DNA of 64,000 bases from Aldrovandia affinis (lineage: Eukaryota > Chordata > Actinopteri > Notacanthiformes > Halosauridae), in assembly GCA_029706075.1 (NCBI GenBank), contig JAINUG010000136.1:285001-349000 (forward strand), given 5' to 3'. Shown piece after piece: positions 24,501-38,500 of the stretch (its first letter is position 1; every line of letters starts with the position of its first letter). Position numbers and translations under genes: made by a program. The notes beneath the pieces were generated by a model. It was not told where the DNA came from and did not search any database. It was given only the letters and a program-made list of their open reading frames with translations.

Positions 24501-24825
24501 GACAACCACTCCTTCCCCATGGTGACCACTCCTTCCCCAAAGTACAACCCCCGAGTCACATCAGCCAGATGACCGAATCTCCATTCTCTTCCTTTAACAG
24601 TTAGAGGGGCTTAACCCCTCTAATGCAAAACAACGGAAGCATGCAGATAGCTGGTGATAAAATAGCAAAGCCATTCAATAATCAAATGATTCATTTGAAG
24701 AGGACTTAAGTCGTGCTCCGGCAACTGTTTTAATACATTATAGGCAGTCCTGTTTGAACCTCTAAACAGAGATGGATCTGACTGAAGCCGACCACCACTG
24801 CAGAAACTCTAGCAAATACATAACA

Positions 24826-24960
24826 ATCAGGGCCCATATGTATAAAGCATCTCAGGGCAGGAGTGCCGATCTAGGATCAGGTTTCCCCCTGTCCATATCA
24901 TAAAGTTAACCATGATCTAAAAAGGCAAAACTGATCCTAGAACAGCACTCTGCTGTGAGG
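24826..24960. mobile_element. Palindromic MITE-like repeat
   Basis: Imperfect inverted repeat: 'gatctaggatcag' on the left and 'ctgatcctagaacagcactc' on the right, with 'gggcccatatgtataaagca' as outer end. Borders are approximate. Confidence 0.55.
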
Positions 24961-26579
24961 ACACCTAGAAAACTACTGAACTAAAGCACTGGCCCTTCTA
25001 GTCCAATCACCAGTCCTCTGGTACAAGTGCAACATACTTATTGCAGCATATCCGCAATTAAAAATGAACCTGTCATAGTCTCTGTTGAAATCTTTCAAAT
25101 TAAGTTACAATAAGTTCTCTAACAAAAGGAGGCAAATTCACACAATGCGGGTCATTTCAAACCTGAACATCCATTAAAACACCCTGGGAACACACAGTGG
25201 CTGAACAATGATCTATTTATAACCAAATGTGAGTAATATCTACAACTTTCAATATCTACATCATCTTCAATTTGAATCTACTCATTTGAATCTCGACATA
25301 GTGTGGACATATGTACCATTAAAGTTGGAAATGGCCGTACTTCTCTCCGGAGACTTCGGTTCTCATCCTTTTTCTCAACTTTTCAACGCTTCATTTAATG
25401 TATTATTATTATTTGTTTTAAAAAGACCCACAACTAAAAGTCAACTTGTAAGTCTGGCAGGTCACTTATCCAACACACCCTACATTTGTTATAATAAAAA
25501 GTATGGAAATTAGGAGTCAGGGATAAAGATGAGTATGTGGAGTGTGGAGTCGGTTTTGGGGATTATAATTGAAAGAAGTGGTGTTAAATGCAGACATCTC
25601 ATACATAATCAGTCGTGTCGATGCATACTGATAGTTCTCTGCAGTTTATGATACACAGAGTTTCCACCTCTATGAAAAGTCAGGAGAATACCATTACATG
25701 GCAGAATAGGATGCTTTTCAACTTGAGTTAATGCACTCCATAGCCAAGGACGTTCGACAATGTAGACAGTTTCACAAAACAAAATATGTTTAGTAAACAG
25801 TTTCCTGTCATGGGTACGTGTTCAATAAACAAACTAAATGCTTTTCATGACCTAGAAAAGTTGTACAAAATCCATATTTATGGTCAGCTCCTGAAAAACA
25901 TCCCCCAGCATTCTGCCGTTGGCGATATCCATGTCCAACGATTCGAAAGAGTTGCGTCAAGTGTTTCACATTTTTATTTACTTGGGGGAGTGATGATCTT
26001 TCTTGTTGCTGTGTCTCAGGGATTCTGTTGTAAGATATGCTTGGTCCCTTTTCTCCCCCCTCGCCCCCTCTCTCGCCCCCCTCTCTCGCCCCCTCCTCTC
26101 TCTCTCTCTCTCTCTGCCGGGCCTGCTGTCCACCTCTCAGTGTGTAATGACCTTTCTTCCCGCAAGACTGTGTGCACTGCGTGTGCATATTTAAAAGCGA
26201 CGAATGCAAACTGAACTCTTCACTTTTTGCAAGAGTGGCCAAGCCAATATTGCATTTTTGAAGAATTTAACAGTAAGAAAACAGAGAGAGAGAGAGAGAG
26301 AGTGAAAGAGAAAGAAAAAGACTAATGATTATGATGGTGGAGAGAAGTAGTGGGAAAATAAAGATGTTTACTGCATTCCATCTCCCTGCTGTAACCATGG
26401 CTACCTCACAGTAGGAGCAGCAGTCCATCTTACAGTGCGGCAGTAATGGCACTTGGGGGGTCACTGTATAAACACCCCCTTATCTCCACACTGAATTTCT
26501 CAGTCATAGAAACAGTCCAATTCTACTGAATGGGGGAAAAGAGGGGGCAACTATGTAAAGAAACTACAAAACAGCAGAA

Positions 26580-26603
26580 TACACACACACACACACACGC
26601 ACG

Positions 26604-26653
<50 letters not shown>

Positions 26654-26770
26654 ACACACACACACACACACACACCGCACACCGCACACGCACACGCACA
26701 CGCACACACACACACGCACACGCACACGCACACGCACACGCACACACACACACACACGCACACACACACA
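26580..26770. repeat. (CA)n with CGCACA blocks
   Basis: About 190 bases of alternating purine-pyrimidine sequence, mixing CA and CGCA units; potential Z-DNA former. Confidence 0.95.
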
Positions 26771-27629
26771 TATATAAGACAACCTCTCAAACCCTACAAT
26801 TGCAGTGATCACACCTTGGCCAGCCACCGAAACAGAGCAACATAGTAGTGGCCAAAAAAGAGATTAGGTGAACAGAAGAGGTTAAGACAGAGATGCACTT
26901 CCTCCGTCACCACATACTGCAGGACACAGGCATTCTGCCCTTTGTTGGCTCTCGGTTGGTACCATCCTCCCACTGATACCACAGAGTAATCTAGAACACA
27001 AAAGACACATAGGAGAGGAATATATGGGAGAATAAGGAGTAATTTAGTCCTGTGTTGTTAGTCATTAAATACTTATGAAGGGTATAATTCTCTTTAATAT
27101 CACGGTTTTGCGTTTGTTGTTGTCACAATTTTATAACTGAAAATCATTATTTTAATAACTTTTTTGGCAATACTTTAATTTCACTGGCCTAGAAAATTGG
27201 TGATTACAGAGAGTGGGGAACATAGAGAGTGAAAACCGAGGGCTAATCTAACCATGTTGGGTAAATACAAAATTACACTGATCTGATTAACCCGTTTAAT
27301 CATAACCTTTTCCACTACGGGGAAAAAAACATGCTTCGCTAAGGACAAAATGTGATATTTTAATTCCAACCTCAAAAAGCATATGTCCTAAAATGTGCAA
27401 GAGATGCTCTCTCACAAGTGCCCCCTACTATGCTGCTCTGCCCCAGCACGCCGTTAGGTTTCTTGAGTTGCCACATGTGTTGCTATGCAGAACTGTGTGC
27501 ACTGAAGGGTGTGTTGACATAGTGCTGTGTGAATTAGTGTGCACTCTGTGTGTGTGTTGGTGGGTGTATTGGTGTGTAGTGCCTTGTGTGTATTACTGTG
27601 CAGTGCTGTGTGTAATTGGGGTAGAGCTG

Positions 27630-27631
<2 letters not shown>

Positions 27632-27688
<57 letters not shown>
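27632..27688. repeat. (GT)n microsatellite
   Basis: Pure GT run of about 55 bases. Confidence 0.95.
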
Positions 27689-28929
27689 CAGGGGGCAGCT
27701 CTGCTCTCTGTTAGCAGTGCTGTTGCTGATTCAGGGGTTCTGGAAGCTACTGCTGGGTGAGAGGGAGAGAATGGGAGGGGGGGCAGAGGCACAGGGCCTC
27801 TGGTCGGGGAGAATGCCTTGCTTTTGTGTACCCAAATCCTCATGAATCAGCTGCCCATTGTAGCTCCTTTCAGGGCACTGGTCAGAGAGCTGAGAGGGGA
27901 TTTCTGATAGAGGCCTCTCTCTCGTCAGATGAGATGACTAGCATGGTTTTTATGTTTTCTTTTTGTTCTTTTAATTTTGTTGTCTCCCATGGTTGACCTC
28001 TGACCCCCCAGCAGTCCTCAAACTAACTCAACTAAATCAACTAAATCACAGCTGAGAGGTTGGAGGCAGGTGGCAGGATCACAACGATTGGATGGCCTGT
28101 GCAATACTGAATTGTCTCAACTGATAAATGGTTGTTACTGTAAATACCTCCTCAGCTCTTCCAATTAGTGTTTCCTTCTTGGGGAGTCATGAAAGTGATG
28201 TATAGGAATATTAGCGAGTGGTAATGCAGGACAACCTCTGGGGAAGCTGCTCTGTTTTCAGCAGAATACATAATTCGCTTAAATTAAATTAAATCGCTTG
28301 TGTGACTGTTCTGTATTCCGTTGCAAAGTCCCACCTGACTTAGTTTGAGTGACACCAAGGCAGTGATAGCAGTACTAACTTGCCAGGCACTGATCAACAA
28401 CCAGTGTTGACATGAGGAGTGGGGGAGAAGGAAACAGTTGGAAATGCAAACCTGCTTGGGCTCTGTCGAGGGGAGGGAATTTCATTCTACAACATTCGTC
28501 TTCTTCTTTGACACGAGGATCTTTTTTTTTTTTTTGAACAATCTTACCTCACTTTACTGTTGTTGGGGAAACCAGAGTGCATGGACGCCTGCAGTCTACC
28601 TCAGTCCGTCTTCATGCGGAGAGAACTGGGCAGGCAGGCGCACACACACACACATGCGCGTAAGTTCTATAGCACGCACCCTCTCTCTATCCTCGCATAC
28701 ACAGAATGAAAATGCTTTCTGGCGGTATTTGAAAGAGAAAAAAAGTCCTATTCAGCTGCAATCCCCCTTTATTAACACGCGTCTCTGGGCCACACAAAGC
28801 CCCAGTAACGGAGGTGGTCTCGTGCTCAGGTATGATGTCCTTTTGAGTCCCCGTGCTCGCCTTCCATTGGCTCGCCGGCACTGTAGGCTTTTGTTCTCTC
28901 CCTCCCTCTTTCTCCCAGTCTGAGAGAGT

Positions 28930-29170
28930 GAATGGAAATAGACACAACTGGGACGCACCGTGCGGAGTTCTACTGCGCTCGAGCACAGCGGGTCAGCCGA
29001 GCCGAGCCGTAACGAGAGCGCGCTGATTGGGCGCGGTGATTTCCACCTGCTGGCTGTAAACGCCGCTGCTCCGATCCGTTTAATCTGCCCCGAGGCTCCG
29101 CGGGGACCGGCCAGCTGGTGCAGATAGACCGAAAGCTGCGGTTTCGTCCAAGGAAGGGTTCGATATGACG
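28930..29170. promoter_or_regulatory. Orphan GC-rich promoter-like block
   Basis: CpG-dense stretch ('gccgagccgtaacgagagcg', 'gattgggcgcggtg' with an inverted CCAAT box) surrounded by AT-rich DNA. No coding exon follows within several kb, but 3'-end-like AATAAA sites lie downstream on the + strand. Confidence 0.4.
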
Positions 29171-32110
29171 GTCGGTGCTCTGTTTTAATATATCAGGTTC
29201 CCACTCGATGTGTTTGTAAACATATAGGCTACTATCCGACTGCTGCGATGGTGTAGTCTATGTGGAGTTCGGGATCTTGGCAAAACAAATCGTTTGCATG
29301 AAGGTGCATGCCATAGAACTATTGCACTGGAACCACAGTCGACACCTGATTTGTTTATAGTAGCCTACTAAAAGAAATCTACATTCGTCACAGAATTAAA
29401 TAGTTTTCCCGCATCAGGTAGGGGTTTAGTTGTAGTTTCACCTTTATTTATTGTGCTATCTTTCTTCCGTACCATGACTCTTGCCGACTCAAACATACCA
29501 AAGATCGGCTGCCTACTGTACAGGCATGCAGTGTTTGAGCGATTATTAATTAATTGGTTTTATCTATGTTTTAAGTTATTTTTTTCCCAAGCGCATACAC
29601 ATTTCGCTGAACAAGTTTACTGGAAACCTGTTCCAGTAGGCTAGAAGTTTTTGAGCAGGGGGTGCGGGGGGGCGTATCCCGAGAATTGTACGCGGTGCTA
29701 CTAAACGTTATCTGTACCGATGCAGCATTATTCCCACCATCTTTCTGCGCCATACATTAAGCCATTTTGCTGCTCTTGCACTGGGACGGCGAGTCGTAGC
29801 TGGATTACATACTGTTAGGTTTGTTTTGGCATTCCGTTGCTGCGTGTTTTAACTGGTGCATGCTGGGATATGAGGGTGTCTCGAGATTTGGAATTCAGAA
29901 ACCAAAGCAGGAGTCCATCACGATCTGTTCTCACAGCTGGTGGTAAATCCTCGTCACACCTCTCCCACCAACTGATGCATGATGAGCAGTAAGGTCCTAT
30001 ATCTGTCACTTTACTTCTGATTTAATCTGCATGCTACCATTGTCTGGTGACCCATGAGGGTTTTTAAATATTCTTAGCTGGATTAAGTTTGGATATTTAC
30101 AATTACTAACAGTTCTTGCATTAGATGAGGGAGCTACTGCACATGCAGGTCAACGTTATGTATGTTAAATAAGGTCAGACCAGTAGCTAAAGTAGTTTTA
30201 GTTTGTTTAGAAGAACGTTGATGATGGTGGTGAGTGCCCCACAGCAAGCAAGTGGACAGGGCTCTTTTTTGGATCCTTTTACACCGTTTAGTGAATCTCC
30301 AGAAATACTGCATTGCCTCCGGTCTCCACTAAGGGGCTTCAATACGCCACACTACTACCCTGACTACCACTCCACACTGCTGTTCTAAACCGGCATGTGA
30401 CTTGGCTGTCCTGACCACTGCTCAACGCCAACCGCCTGAACTACTCCTTCCTAATTATCTCTAGTATGCCTGTGTGTGTTTTGTTTGTGTAAAGATGTGC
30501 TAATGAGGTGAAGAGTTATGTTACCAAACTCTCTATAATTACAGTGTCGCTTTTGGTCACGACATGCATGCATGTATGTGTTAATGTCAGGTTGGCATTG
30601 CCTGATTAAAGCACGTCTACGACTGTGCCCTCTGAAGCTTTTACAGTTTCAGAATGACGTGCTCGTGTGGAATAATGGGGAGATGTTTACACGGCTGGTG
30701 GGTAAATATACCGAATGAGCCTGCCTGGCCCCCGTCCTGACCATTGCCCTGTATGGCTTTATATTCCTATCTGATTGTCTTGAGGATTCATATAGGGATG
30801 GAAGCCATGCAGTGCGATGAGTCGAGTCCCCATCACCTTCAGAGGCTGTGGGCGTGGACCTGCTGTGACCTTTAACCCCTGCGGCCCCCCTGTTTCAGAC
30901 TGGACCCACCGTTGCACACCTCACCTCAAGCTACCCCGTGGTGCTACAGGAAGTCTGTCTGAAGCTTTTCTATGGATGTGTTTGCAGACAATTTTCTGAA
31001 GCAATGCATCTACAACGCAGGCCATCCAGCCGTCTAAGTTCAAGGACAAAGTGAATAAACTGTCCCTTTTTGTGAGCTGCTTTGTGTGGGACCGCACAGG
31101 AGATCCGCTGAGGTTCGCCATTGCAGTGTCATGGTCAAATGTCGAAGGGAATTGTAGTCCGTGAGCTGCAACTAGGGGAGGGTAAGCTTATGTTGTTCCT
31201 GAACCTGTTTTTGAACGATGAACAAGCTTGCCAATTTTAGAATGATAATCCATCAGCAGCTGATTTCATTTTACTGATTCATGTCTAATGTGGTGGCGTT
31301 GCCTATAAAAAAAGAGACCCGATACTGTTTTTTAACTTCAAACTATTTTTTTATGCTATAAGTAACACATGAAGTTCACAAAGTCAGAGCTGTATGCCAG
31401 CAGTCAGAATGAATTATATAAAATAAAGTTCTCTGCCTATCTATTTGAGGCTCCATGCTGTATCTGTATGGGGGCATTTTCTCTAAAAGCCTGCTAAAAA
31501 GCTGTGCTTGCTGCAAGCTCATGCCTCGGGTAGGGATTCACCTGTTTGACACGTCATGGAGGCATATGCGGCATCCCCGGATCTGATGTTCAGCCCAAGG
31601 CCAGCCACAATATCTCACACGTGTGGGCAGGAGCACTGGAGCACTGGAGCCATGGTCAGGGCATGGGACTGGAGAGTTGTGGGCCGTATCTCCTCTGAGA
31701 TACAGCTGTTGTATCCTTGAGCCATATTCTTTACCTCAGTTGCTCTTGTGATGGTTGTTTTGTGTAAGTGAGTTATAAAATGTGTAACATGTAAAGTTTA
31801 CAACCCATATAAATCCATCTGCAAAGTGAATGCGTAAAGTTGTTCCTGGGGTTGACTAGGCTAGCGATCATGGAAAGCAAACTTCTAGGCCCAGCATATA
31901 CATGTGTGTATGTCCTGTATGCTAAGGATACCAAGTCCTGCAACTCTTGCTTTTACTGTAAGTGTGTAAAGTCTGAATGTGTTTATGCCTTAAGTGGTGT
32001 CATCATGGGCCCACAATGTATAATTTTTGTATTCCCTGTAAAATCTACTGAAATAATTTTGTGCATTTATTATGGTGTGTCGCAAAATGCAGCAAAATAA
32101 AGCTCTTTGT
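29171..32110 (+). ncRNA. Possible unannotated transcript (non-coding or short-ORF)
   Basis: After the CpG block the + strand shows a good acceptor (cccccctgtttcag, ending 30898), a possible donor near 31180 (AGG|GTAAGC), and UTR-like sequence with AATAAA at about 31422 and at 32095-32100, the latter followed by a T-rich stretch. No frame has recognisable protein similarity; the longest are about 60-86 codons. This is an inference from signals only. Confidence 0.25.
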
Positions 32111-32287
32111 GATCTTTTTTTAAATCCAAAACTTACTAATGCAAGAACACACAAATACTAGTTTTTTTTTGCCAGATTAGTTGTGACACTTGACCAACAT
32201 TTATGTATCACAGATTTGGTTTTAAACTGGTGTCTCCCCCTAATAAGTTTGCTGCTGGTACTGCTTTGATCTACAAATGCAAATGAC

Positions 32288-32625
32288 GGATGGCGCAATG
32301 GTAAAGGCATTTGCCCGGAGTGCAGATTGCCCACTGCGCCAGTCCAGCTCTGGCAGGGAGTACCACTAGGGCTGTCCGCCCCAGGGGAGGGGGGAGGGAA
32401 GCCGGCATGGCTCGCTGCATGCACAGAAAGCTTCTCTGGCTGTATCGGAATCACGGTTGGCGCAGAACAAGTTCCGTCTCGGCGGAGGCGGTTTGCCGTT
32501 CCTGCCACTACCAGTACCAGAGTACTGACTGGTCCCGTAGCTGCAGGTGGCGGGCTTGTGAGGGGGTGGGGATAGTTGGATTAATAGAGGGTACAATTGG
32601 CCATCAGATCGGAAACATAATAAAA
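32288..32625 (+). mobile_element. SINE, family A, with 13-bp target-site duplication
   Basis: Flanked by perfect direct repeats 'aaatgcaaatgac' (32275-32287 and 32626-32638). The head 'ggatggcgcaatggtaaagg' and body 'gggctgtccgccccagggga' agree with the other A copies. Confidence 0.85.
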
Positions 32626-33355
32626 AAATGCAAATGACCAGAGTAACTACAAGCACCAGAACAGAGTAGACCACATATATTAATAACAAAGCAGATAAAT
32701 CTCAGCCACTGCATAAGTGAATGTCGCTTAATATTCAATTTCAAACACTCGACACAATGATTTTAATGCTAATATTGCAATGAAAGGGAACTTTGATAAA
32801 GTGCTACAATGTGCAAAATGTTATCGAATGTGCATATATTAGATGATATTGTGAGTGTGGGACACCTGTGTTTAAGCCAGACGCAAAGATGTGAATCCAT
32901 CCTCCCTGCACCCTTTTCTCTCCTGCAGGTCTGCGTCACAAGAATTTCACAAGGGGCCGACAACCTTGTTGGGATACCAGCTAATAAACCGTATTAGTGG
33001 ACATGCTGTGTACAACTTTTCATTAACGCCTCCACTTGCCTATTGCTCAATAAACGTTCTTAAATAAATATTCTGTTTCTAATTAATTTTATTTTATTAA
33101 GGAAAGTGGTTGCATCTGAAATGAGATGGTGAGTAAGGGTGCTGTCCTCCTTGGTTTAAATGTCAGATTAAATTAGGTAAACAATTATACCTTTAATTCC
33201 ATATGTTCCTTAATCGAAGAAATGCCGCTACGTTAAAGGTTTTTTATTTCTTTTAATTCACATAGTGATAATGAAAAATGATGATGACAACATGGGGAAA
33301 TGAATCACAGATTAAGCTCTGATTAATTGTCTTGATGCATATCCTAATTATTCAA

Positions 33356-33545
33356 TTCAATTTAATTTGTATAGTGTTTTTTACAGAGCGCTATCACGAA
33401 CACAATTTACAGAAAACAAAATATGGAAACACAAAAACACCAGACCTGAACCCAAAAAAAGGCATGAATTGAGGCAAGAAACTCCAGTGGGAAGAAATTT
33501 CAGGAGGTGCCCATCCTCCACTGGCCAGCCCAGGTGTCAGTACTG
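33356..33545 (+). repeat. Interspersed repeat, probable retrotransposon tail fragment
   Basis: Contains 'tttgtatagtgttttttaca', 'tttacagaaaac' and 'ggcaagaaactccagtggga', a pattern common in fish genomes. Similar 'tatagcac...caaagtgcttta' sequence lies at 14507-14555. Class not determined. Confidence 0.45.
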
Positions 33546-34232
33546 GTAGATGGGCTTAAAGTCCTAATTAGCAAATGTTCTAGAACTACACTAATTAATA
33601 ATAAGTAAATAAAATGTGTGAATTGTATTCATAGGTGCAGTTGCACTACACACTGGAGCCATTATAACCCACCATACTTCCAAGGTAAATGTATGGGAAA
33701 AGGGGGAGAAGCAAGCAAGAAACAAACTGATGTCGAGTTTGTGGAGTGGGTGAAGGGGAATCGGTTTTAGGACACTTACTGTGTTCGCTGGAATTCAGGC
33801 AGGTGCCAGTGCAGTAAGTGCACCTGTATGCTGATACATCAAACTTCAACATCTTTAGTACTGAGCCCAGAAGATACAGATTAATTGTAACAACCAAAAG
33901 GTTTGTATTTCCAACCATGTCCAAGTAGCCTTTGCAGTCTAATTAATTCAAATGAACACATTGCATTTACCACATAATCCAATTTGGCAGTCAAACTATA
34001 CCTAAATATTAGATATTTTTAACATTGAGTATATTTCTTACAAGACCGCAAACATCTGTGCACAATTTAGAATTATTTGAAAATTATATATTTTAACTAG
34101 CAGAAAAATGTATTTCATCACATGTGCATACTGATTGCCCTGTGGCTGGCATGTTTAGACATACTCCCATTGTAATACTTCCATTACAATTTACGTGATC
34201 TCACACGGAAGAGTTTATGTTTATGTTTATGG

Positions 34233-34378
34233 GTCTCTGTGGCTCAGTTGGTAGAGCACAGCGTTGGCAACGCTTAGGTTGTGGGTTCAATCTGGGGCCA
34301 CATACTGACTGAGTATGCATTCACTACTGTAAATCGCTTTGGATAAAAGCGTCTGCTAAAATGGCGTATAGTATATTA
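34233..34378 (+). mobile_element. SINE, family C
   Basis: Head 'tgtggctcagttggtagagc', B-box-like 'gggttcaatctg', tail 'cgctttggataaaagcgtct'. 'ttatgttta' occurs on both sides, a likely short target-site duplication. Confidence 0.85.
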
Positions 34379-35559
34379 TTATGTTTAAGCATGGGCTCTC
34401 AGATTGGCAGAGCTGTTGCAGCAATTGGACAGACCTAAAATACAGGGGATTAAAAATAGTATTTAAAAAAAGTTTGAGCCAAACTGGTTTACACTCTACT
34501 TCTAGAAAGAGTCATTCAAGAGTTAGAACACATAAATCATTTTCTATATGAAATGTCACACAAAAGCAAACATAGCTGCTATAGCTACTATGTGACCTAT
34601 TGGTAATTTGTGTTGTGCCTGTTGTGTGTTTTCAAGAAACTGTTCCAGAGTTTTGTTTATTGCAATTTCTGTAAAGCTGCAGAATAATAAGAATAAAATA
34701 TAATAAAAAGAAATAGAGAAGAAAGAAGAAATACAGGGAACTTTTGAATGTTTTTTAGAAACATTTTTAGCGGTACAGGCCCGAATTCATACCTATTCAT
34801 TCATACCCTTAGATCACTTCTCTAATAAAGAAAACTCAATTTTCCTGGAAAGCTGTGCCAAACTGTGCTGTATTGGTCTTGGGTATACCTTCTCAACCCA
34901 ATAACTTGGTGGATGGTATACCCAAATCCCAAGGATTTTAGCAAATGATCAAATGAGTTTACAATGTCACATAATTCTAGATCCACAAATGGGTGATATG
35001 CAATTAAAAACCTTTCCAAAATACGTATTGCATTTGAATGTAATTCCATAGTGCTTTGTGAATCAGTCATAACTAGCACCCTGTTTAAAAATGTAAAGGG
35101 ATCATTGTAGTAGGCTACCAAAAAAAACCCACGCGCCGAATGATTCTTGTGATGTTTTATTCCTTCGTTATCTAATAGTTATCCAATTATCATGATGGGT
35201 AGTGGTGATATAAAATGGCAACTTTCATTCACGACGTGTGTAGCTATTCACGTAGGCTATGTGTGGTTACAGTATTTGTCTCAGTCCGAAGTCTTTTCGT
35301 TTTCTGTTTCTGCCCGAGCAGCGTCTTGCGTTTCATTCACCGGAAAGGGATATGACGCATTTTCAGAATCATCTCTACGATATGAAGTGGCCAGCCGGGT
35401 TATGAAAGAATCCGCGAAGTTGGCGTTGAATAGCCAGAGCCGAAGAGCGAAATTACACAACTCGTGCTCATGTAGAGGCGTATGTTGTTTGGGGACGGCC
35501 CATTATATTTAGTTATATTTTAACTTTCCACTTTCTTGTCGGGACCGTCTCACGTCAAC

Positions 35560-38500
35560 ATGGTCAAGCAGAAAGGGTCTGCAGGTGGTGTGTCTAAAAC
35601 GAATACAAAGAAGCTGCAACAAATCGCAAAGGGCAAAGCTGGATGGGTAAAACGCAAAACAAAACCAGGTACAGTATCTCCACGGTCTCTGATCAATGTG
35701 TGTCCACGATGCACTTCACAAGTTGAAGCATAGTAAATATAATGCTATAGCATAATGCTACTGTTGCGAACTAAATTAAGTTGTGGCAAAAAGGCATGAT
35801 CAGTGGTGTGCATAATTTTTTTGTTGTAGCATTTGCACAAACCCACAAAACACGCATTTCTTTCACAAAGAAGACATCAACAATAACACCAGCAAAGAAG
35901 GTCCTCTCCACTCTTATGCTTTTGCTGTCGGTTTGCTTGCAGGTGTTTGCCATGCTTGGCTGCTGTGCCGGAATCAAATGTACACAAAACATTGTTTTTC
36001 TTCTATTAGTCTCTGGGGTATGCGCAAACTTGCTATATTAATGAATTAATGAATTACGTAAAATGAAACAGAAAATGTGTTCAAAGTGCATACATTCATG
36101 TAGTCTTCATACAAATATATAATTATTTTGTGACAACAAATGTAAGACAAGCCCCGTTTTGGCCGTTATTCACCTTTTATTCAGTTTTGAAACGACAAGA
36201 CTTGCATGACAAACTTGAAAGATGTACCACAGAAGGGTTTACACAAATAGTGCTTTTATTTCAGTAGCGTTACTCATAAGATATTATATAGCCATTACAA
36301 TACATGTTAAATGGGGTATTTTTCAAGGTAATTGTAAACTACTCTAAAATACTGTCTGCAGCACCTGCTCTGAACTGATGCTCTAGCATCAACAGCAAGG
36401 AAAGCAAACCATGCGGATGATAACAGGAGCCCCACAAAACTAGTACAAAAAGTCTAAAAACCCACTTTGCATTTATAAAGGGAAAAAAATGTGTCTTATT
36501 TGGTGCACAAGAGAAAAAAAAAAAAAAAAAAAAGGCTGAAACATGTTGTTGGTTTGAAGTTGCCCCCCTTTTCAGCTTTGATGTTTGCTGTTGTAATTCA
36601 GCACAGGGGTGGTGTTCACTGAAATACCCGTTTGGCTCTCCTCAGAGAATGGAGACAAGGCAGATGAGAGTTCAGAGGGAACTGTTGTGAGACGGGCCAA
36701 ACCAAAATCCCGCGCCCCAAAGCCAAAAGGTAAAACCCCAGAGGAGGTCACCAGCAAATACTTCTCGGACCAAGCGCGTGTGAAGGAGGAGTCTGTCACA
36801 GCAAGCCATGGCGATGACATCGGCACTCCTTATATGGGGGGCGGGGAAACCGCAATGAAGGTGGAAAAGGAGGAGGAAGAAGAGAGTGAGGATGATGAGT
36901 GGGAAGATGTGGAAGGTAAGAGATTGAATTTGTTTGTTTGTTTGTTTGTGTGTGTGTGGGTGTGGTGTGGGTGTGGTGTGGTGTTTTGTGTTTGTGCTTC
37001 TGTGACAGTGGTGTCTCCTTTCAGAGCTGGTCGAGGCACCTTGTGCACAAGGTCTGGAGAAGCCAGTGCTACCCTCTCAACCTGTGGAGATTGAGATCGA
37101 AACCCCCGATCATGCTCGCAAGAGACAGAGGAGGTGAGTAGGGGTGGAGTTGTGGGAGCAATCGGCCATTTCGGCATAGTGAAGTCGGAAATTACATAGC
37201 CAGAATCCTGCAGGTTTTACAGTTGCATTTCACTCTTCCTGTGAATTGACATACGATACAGATAATGAGGCAGCCTCCTGTCCAAACAATGGGGAGTTGT
37301 AATGGAACAAAATATCCCTGCAGCTGTCCTATTCTGGAGTTTCCTAGCCCTAGAATTAATGGTTGGGGACATTTGTCTTCCAGTGTGCTGACTGTGCAAG
37401 AAGGCATGCAAATTCGCAAACATTGACTCGTATGAGTTGACTCCAGTAGATCATGTGGAAACATTGCCAGTGCTTTTGCTTTTTTTAGTTAACTGGATGA
37501 ATGTTTATTATGGATTAATATTTTTTGCACTGATCTTTTGTACGACTACAAATTGAGTCCAGTAGAGCAGCACTCCTGCAGTTTTTAGGTATGCCTCGAT
37601 TTGAACAGTTGGTTAACAACAGGGATAAAGGTGATTATTCAAGTTCTCATCCAATCAAAGACATGAATAGTAATTAACATCTGGGCTGGACTGTTAAATA
37701 TACTACCATTGATCTCCCAGCAGTGAAGTTTTTGCCACCTTAGACGTATTGCCAGCTGGCATTGAACTTTTTGGAATTGGCTCTAAGTTGGGATTGTTTA
37801 TTGAGCATTTGAGCATGTTTCGATTTTTTGCCTGTTTCTTAAACGTAATAATTAGCTTGATAACAGCCAGTGGGGAGATTTTGTGAGGTTATCGGTGGCA
37901 TAGCGAAAGAGGCTCTGGTCACCATGGCAACCTTGACTGATTTGCCATTTCCAGGGAGAAGAGGGAGGTGGAGTTTGAAACCTACCTGCGGCGCATGACG
38001 AACCGTTTCAACAAAGACGTACTTGTGGACACGCACAAGGTAAAAGCACACCCTGCTGCCCGGGCCATTACTGCTTCAGTCTTTTCTCTCCATGTTCAAA
38101 ACATAACACTGGAAAACGATGTCAATAAAATAAAATAAAAACTAAAACAATAAATAAATAAGATAAATAAATTATATATATATATATATACATAATATTT
38201 GCCCCTTTCTGATTTCTTCTTTTTTTGCATATTTGTACTTAAAAGATCATCAAACAAATGTTATATTAGACAAAGATAACCTGAGTGAATACAAAATGCA
38301 GTTTTTAAATGATGATTTCATTTATTAAGGGAAAAAAGCTATCCAACCCTACCAGGCCCTGAAAAAGTAATTTCTCCCCTTAATAAATCAACCGATTAAC
38401 AATTTTTTTTGAGTTCAAAAACCACATGAGCCAGACCTGTTGAGAAATCACTTAAATAGAACCTGTCTGACAAAGTGAAGTAGGCTAAAAGATCTCAAAA

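Larger units (their letters stand above)
16811..28900. other. About 12 kb with no supported coding gene
   Basis: Contents: imperfect 60-70 bp duplication (17319-17440, shared 'gattaatcctgtt'), free hairpin tails (18346-18416, 20029-20076), (GT)n 19254-19316, family-A SINE (19512-19845), hAT-type MITE (21361-21569), palindromic MITE-like block (24826-24960), CT run (26095-26115), (CA)n/(CG)n (26580-26770) and (GT)n (27632-27688). The remainder is AT-rich and unremarkable. Confidence 0.5.

Noticed and set aside
30203..30388. 61-codon ORF in the possible 29-32 kb transcript
   Set aside because: Protein-like in part but no recognised similarity or supporting splice structure; kept only as part of the transcript suggestion.
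31840..32100. 86-codon ORF ending near the AATAAA at 32095
   Set aside because: Reads as UTR-like sequence; Cys/Ile-rich composition without family features.
34233..34310. Possible functional tRNA gene
   Set aside because: A- and B-box-like sequence is present, but the cloverleaf is incomplete and the segment is the head of a SINE repeated four times in the window.
35820..36041. Possible additional xpc exon after exon 1
   Set aside because: A TAG acceptor-like site exists, but exon 1 joins 36646 in correct phase and the local frame has no XPC similarity.
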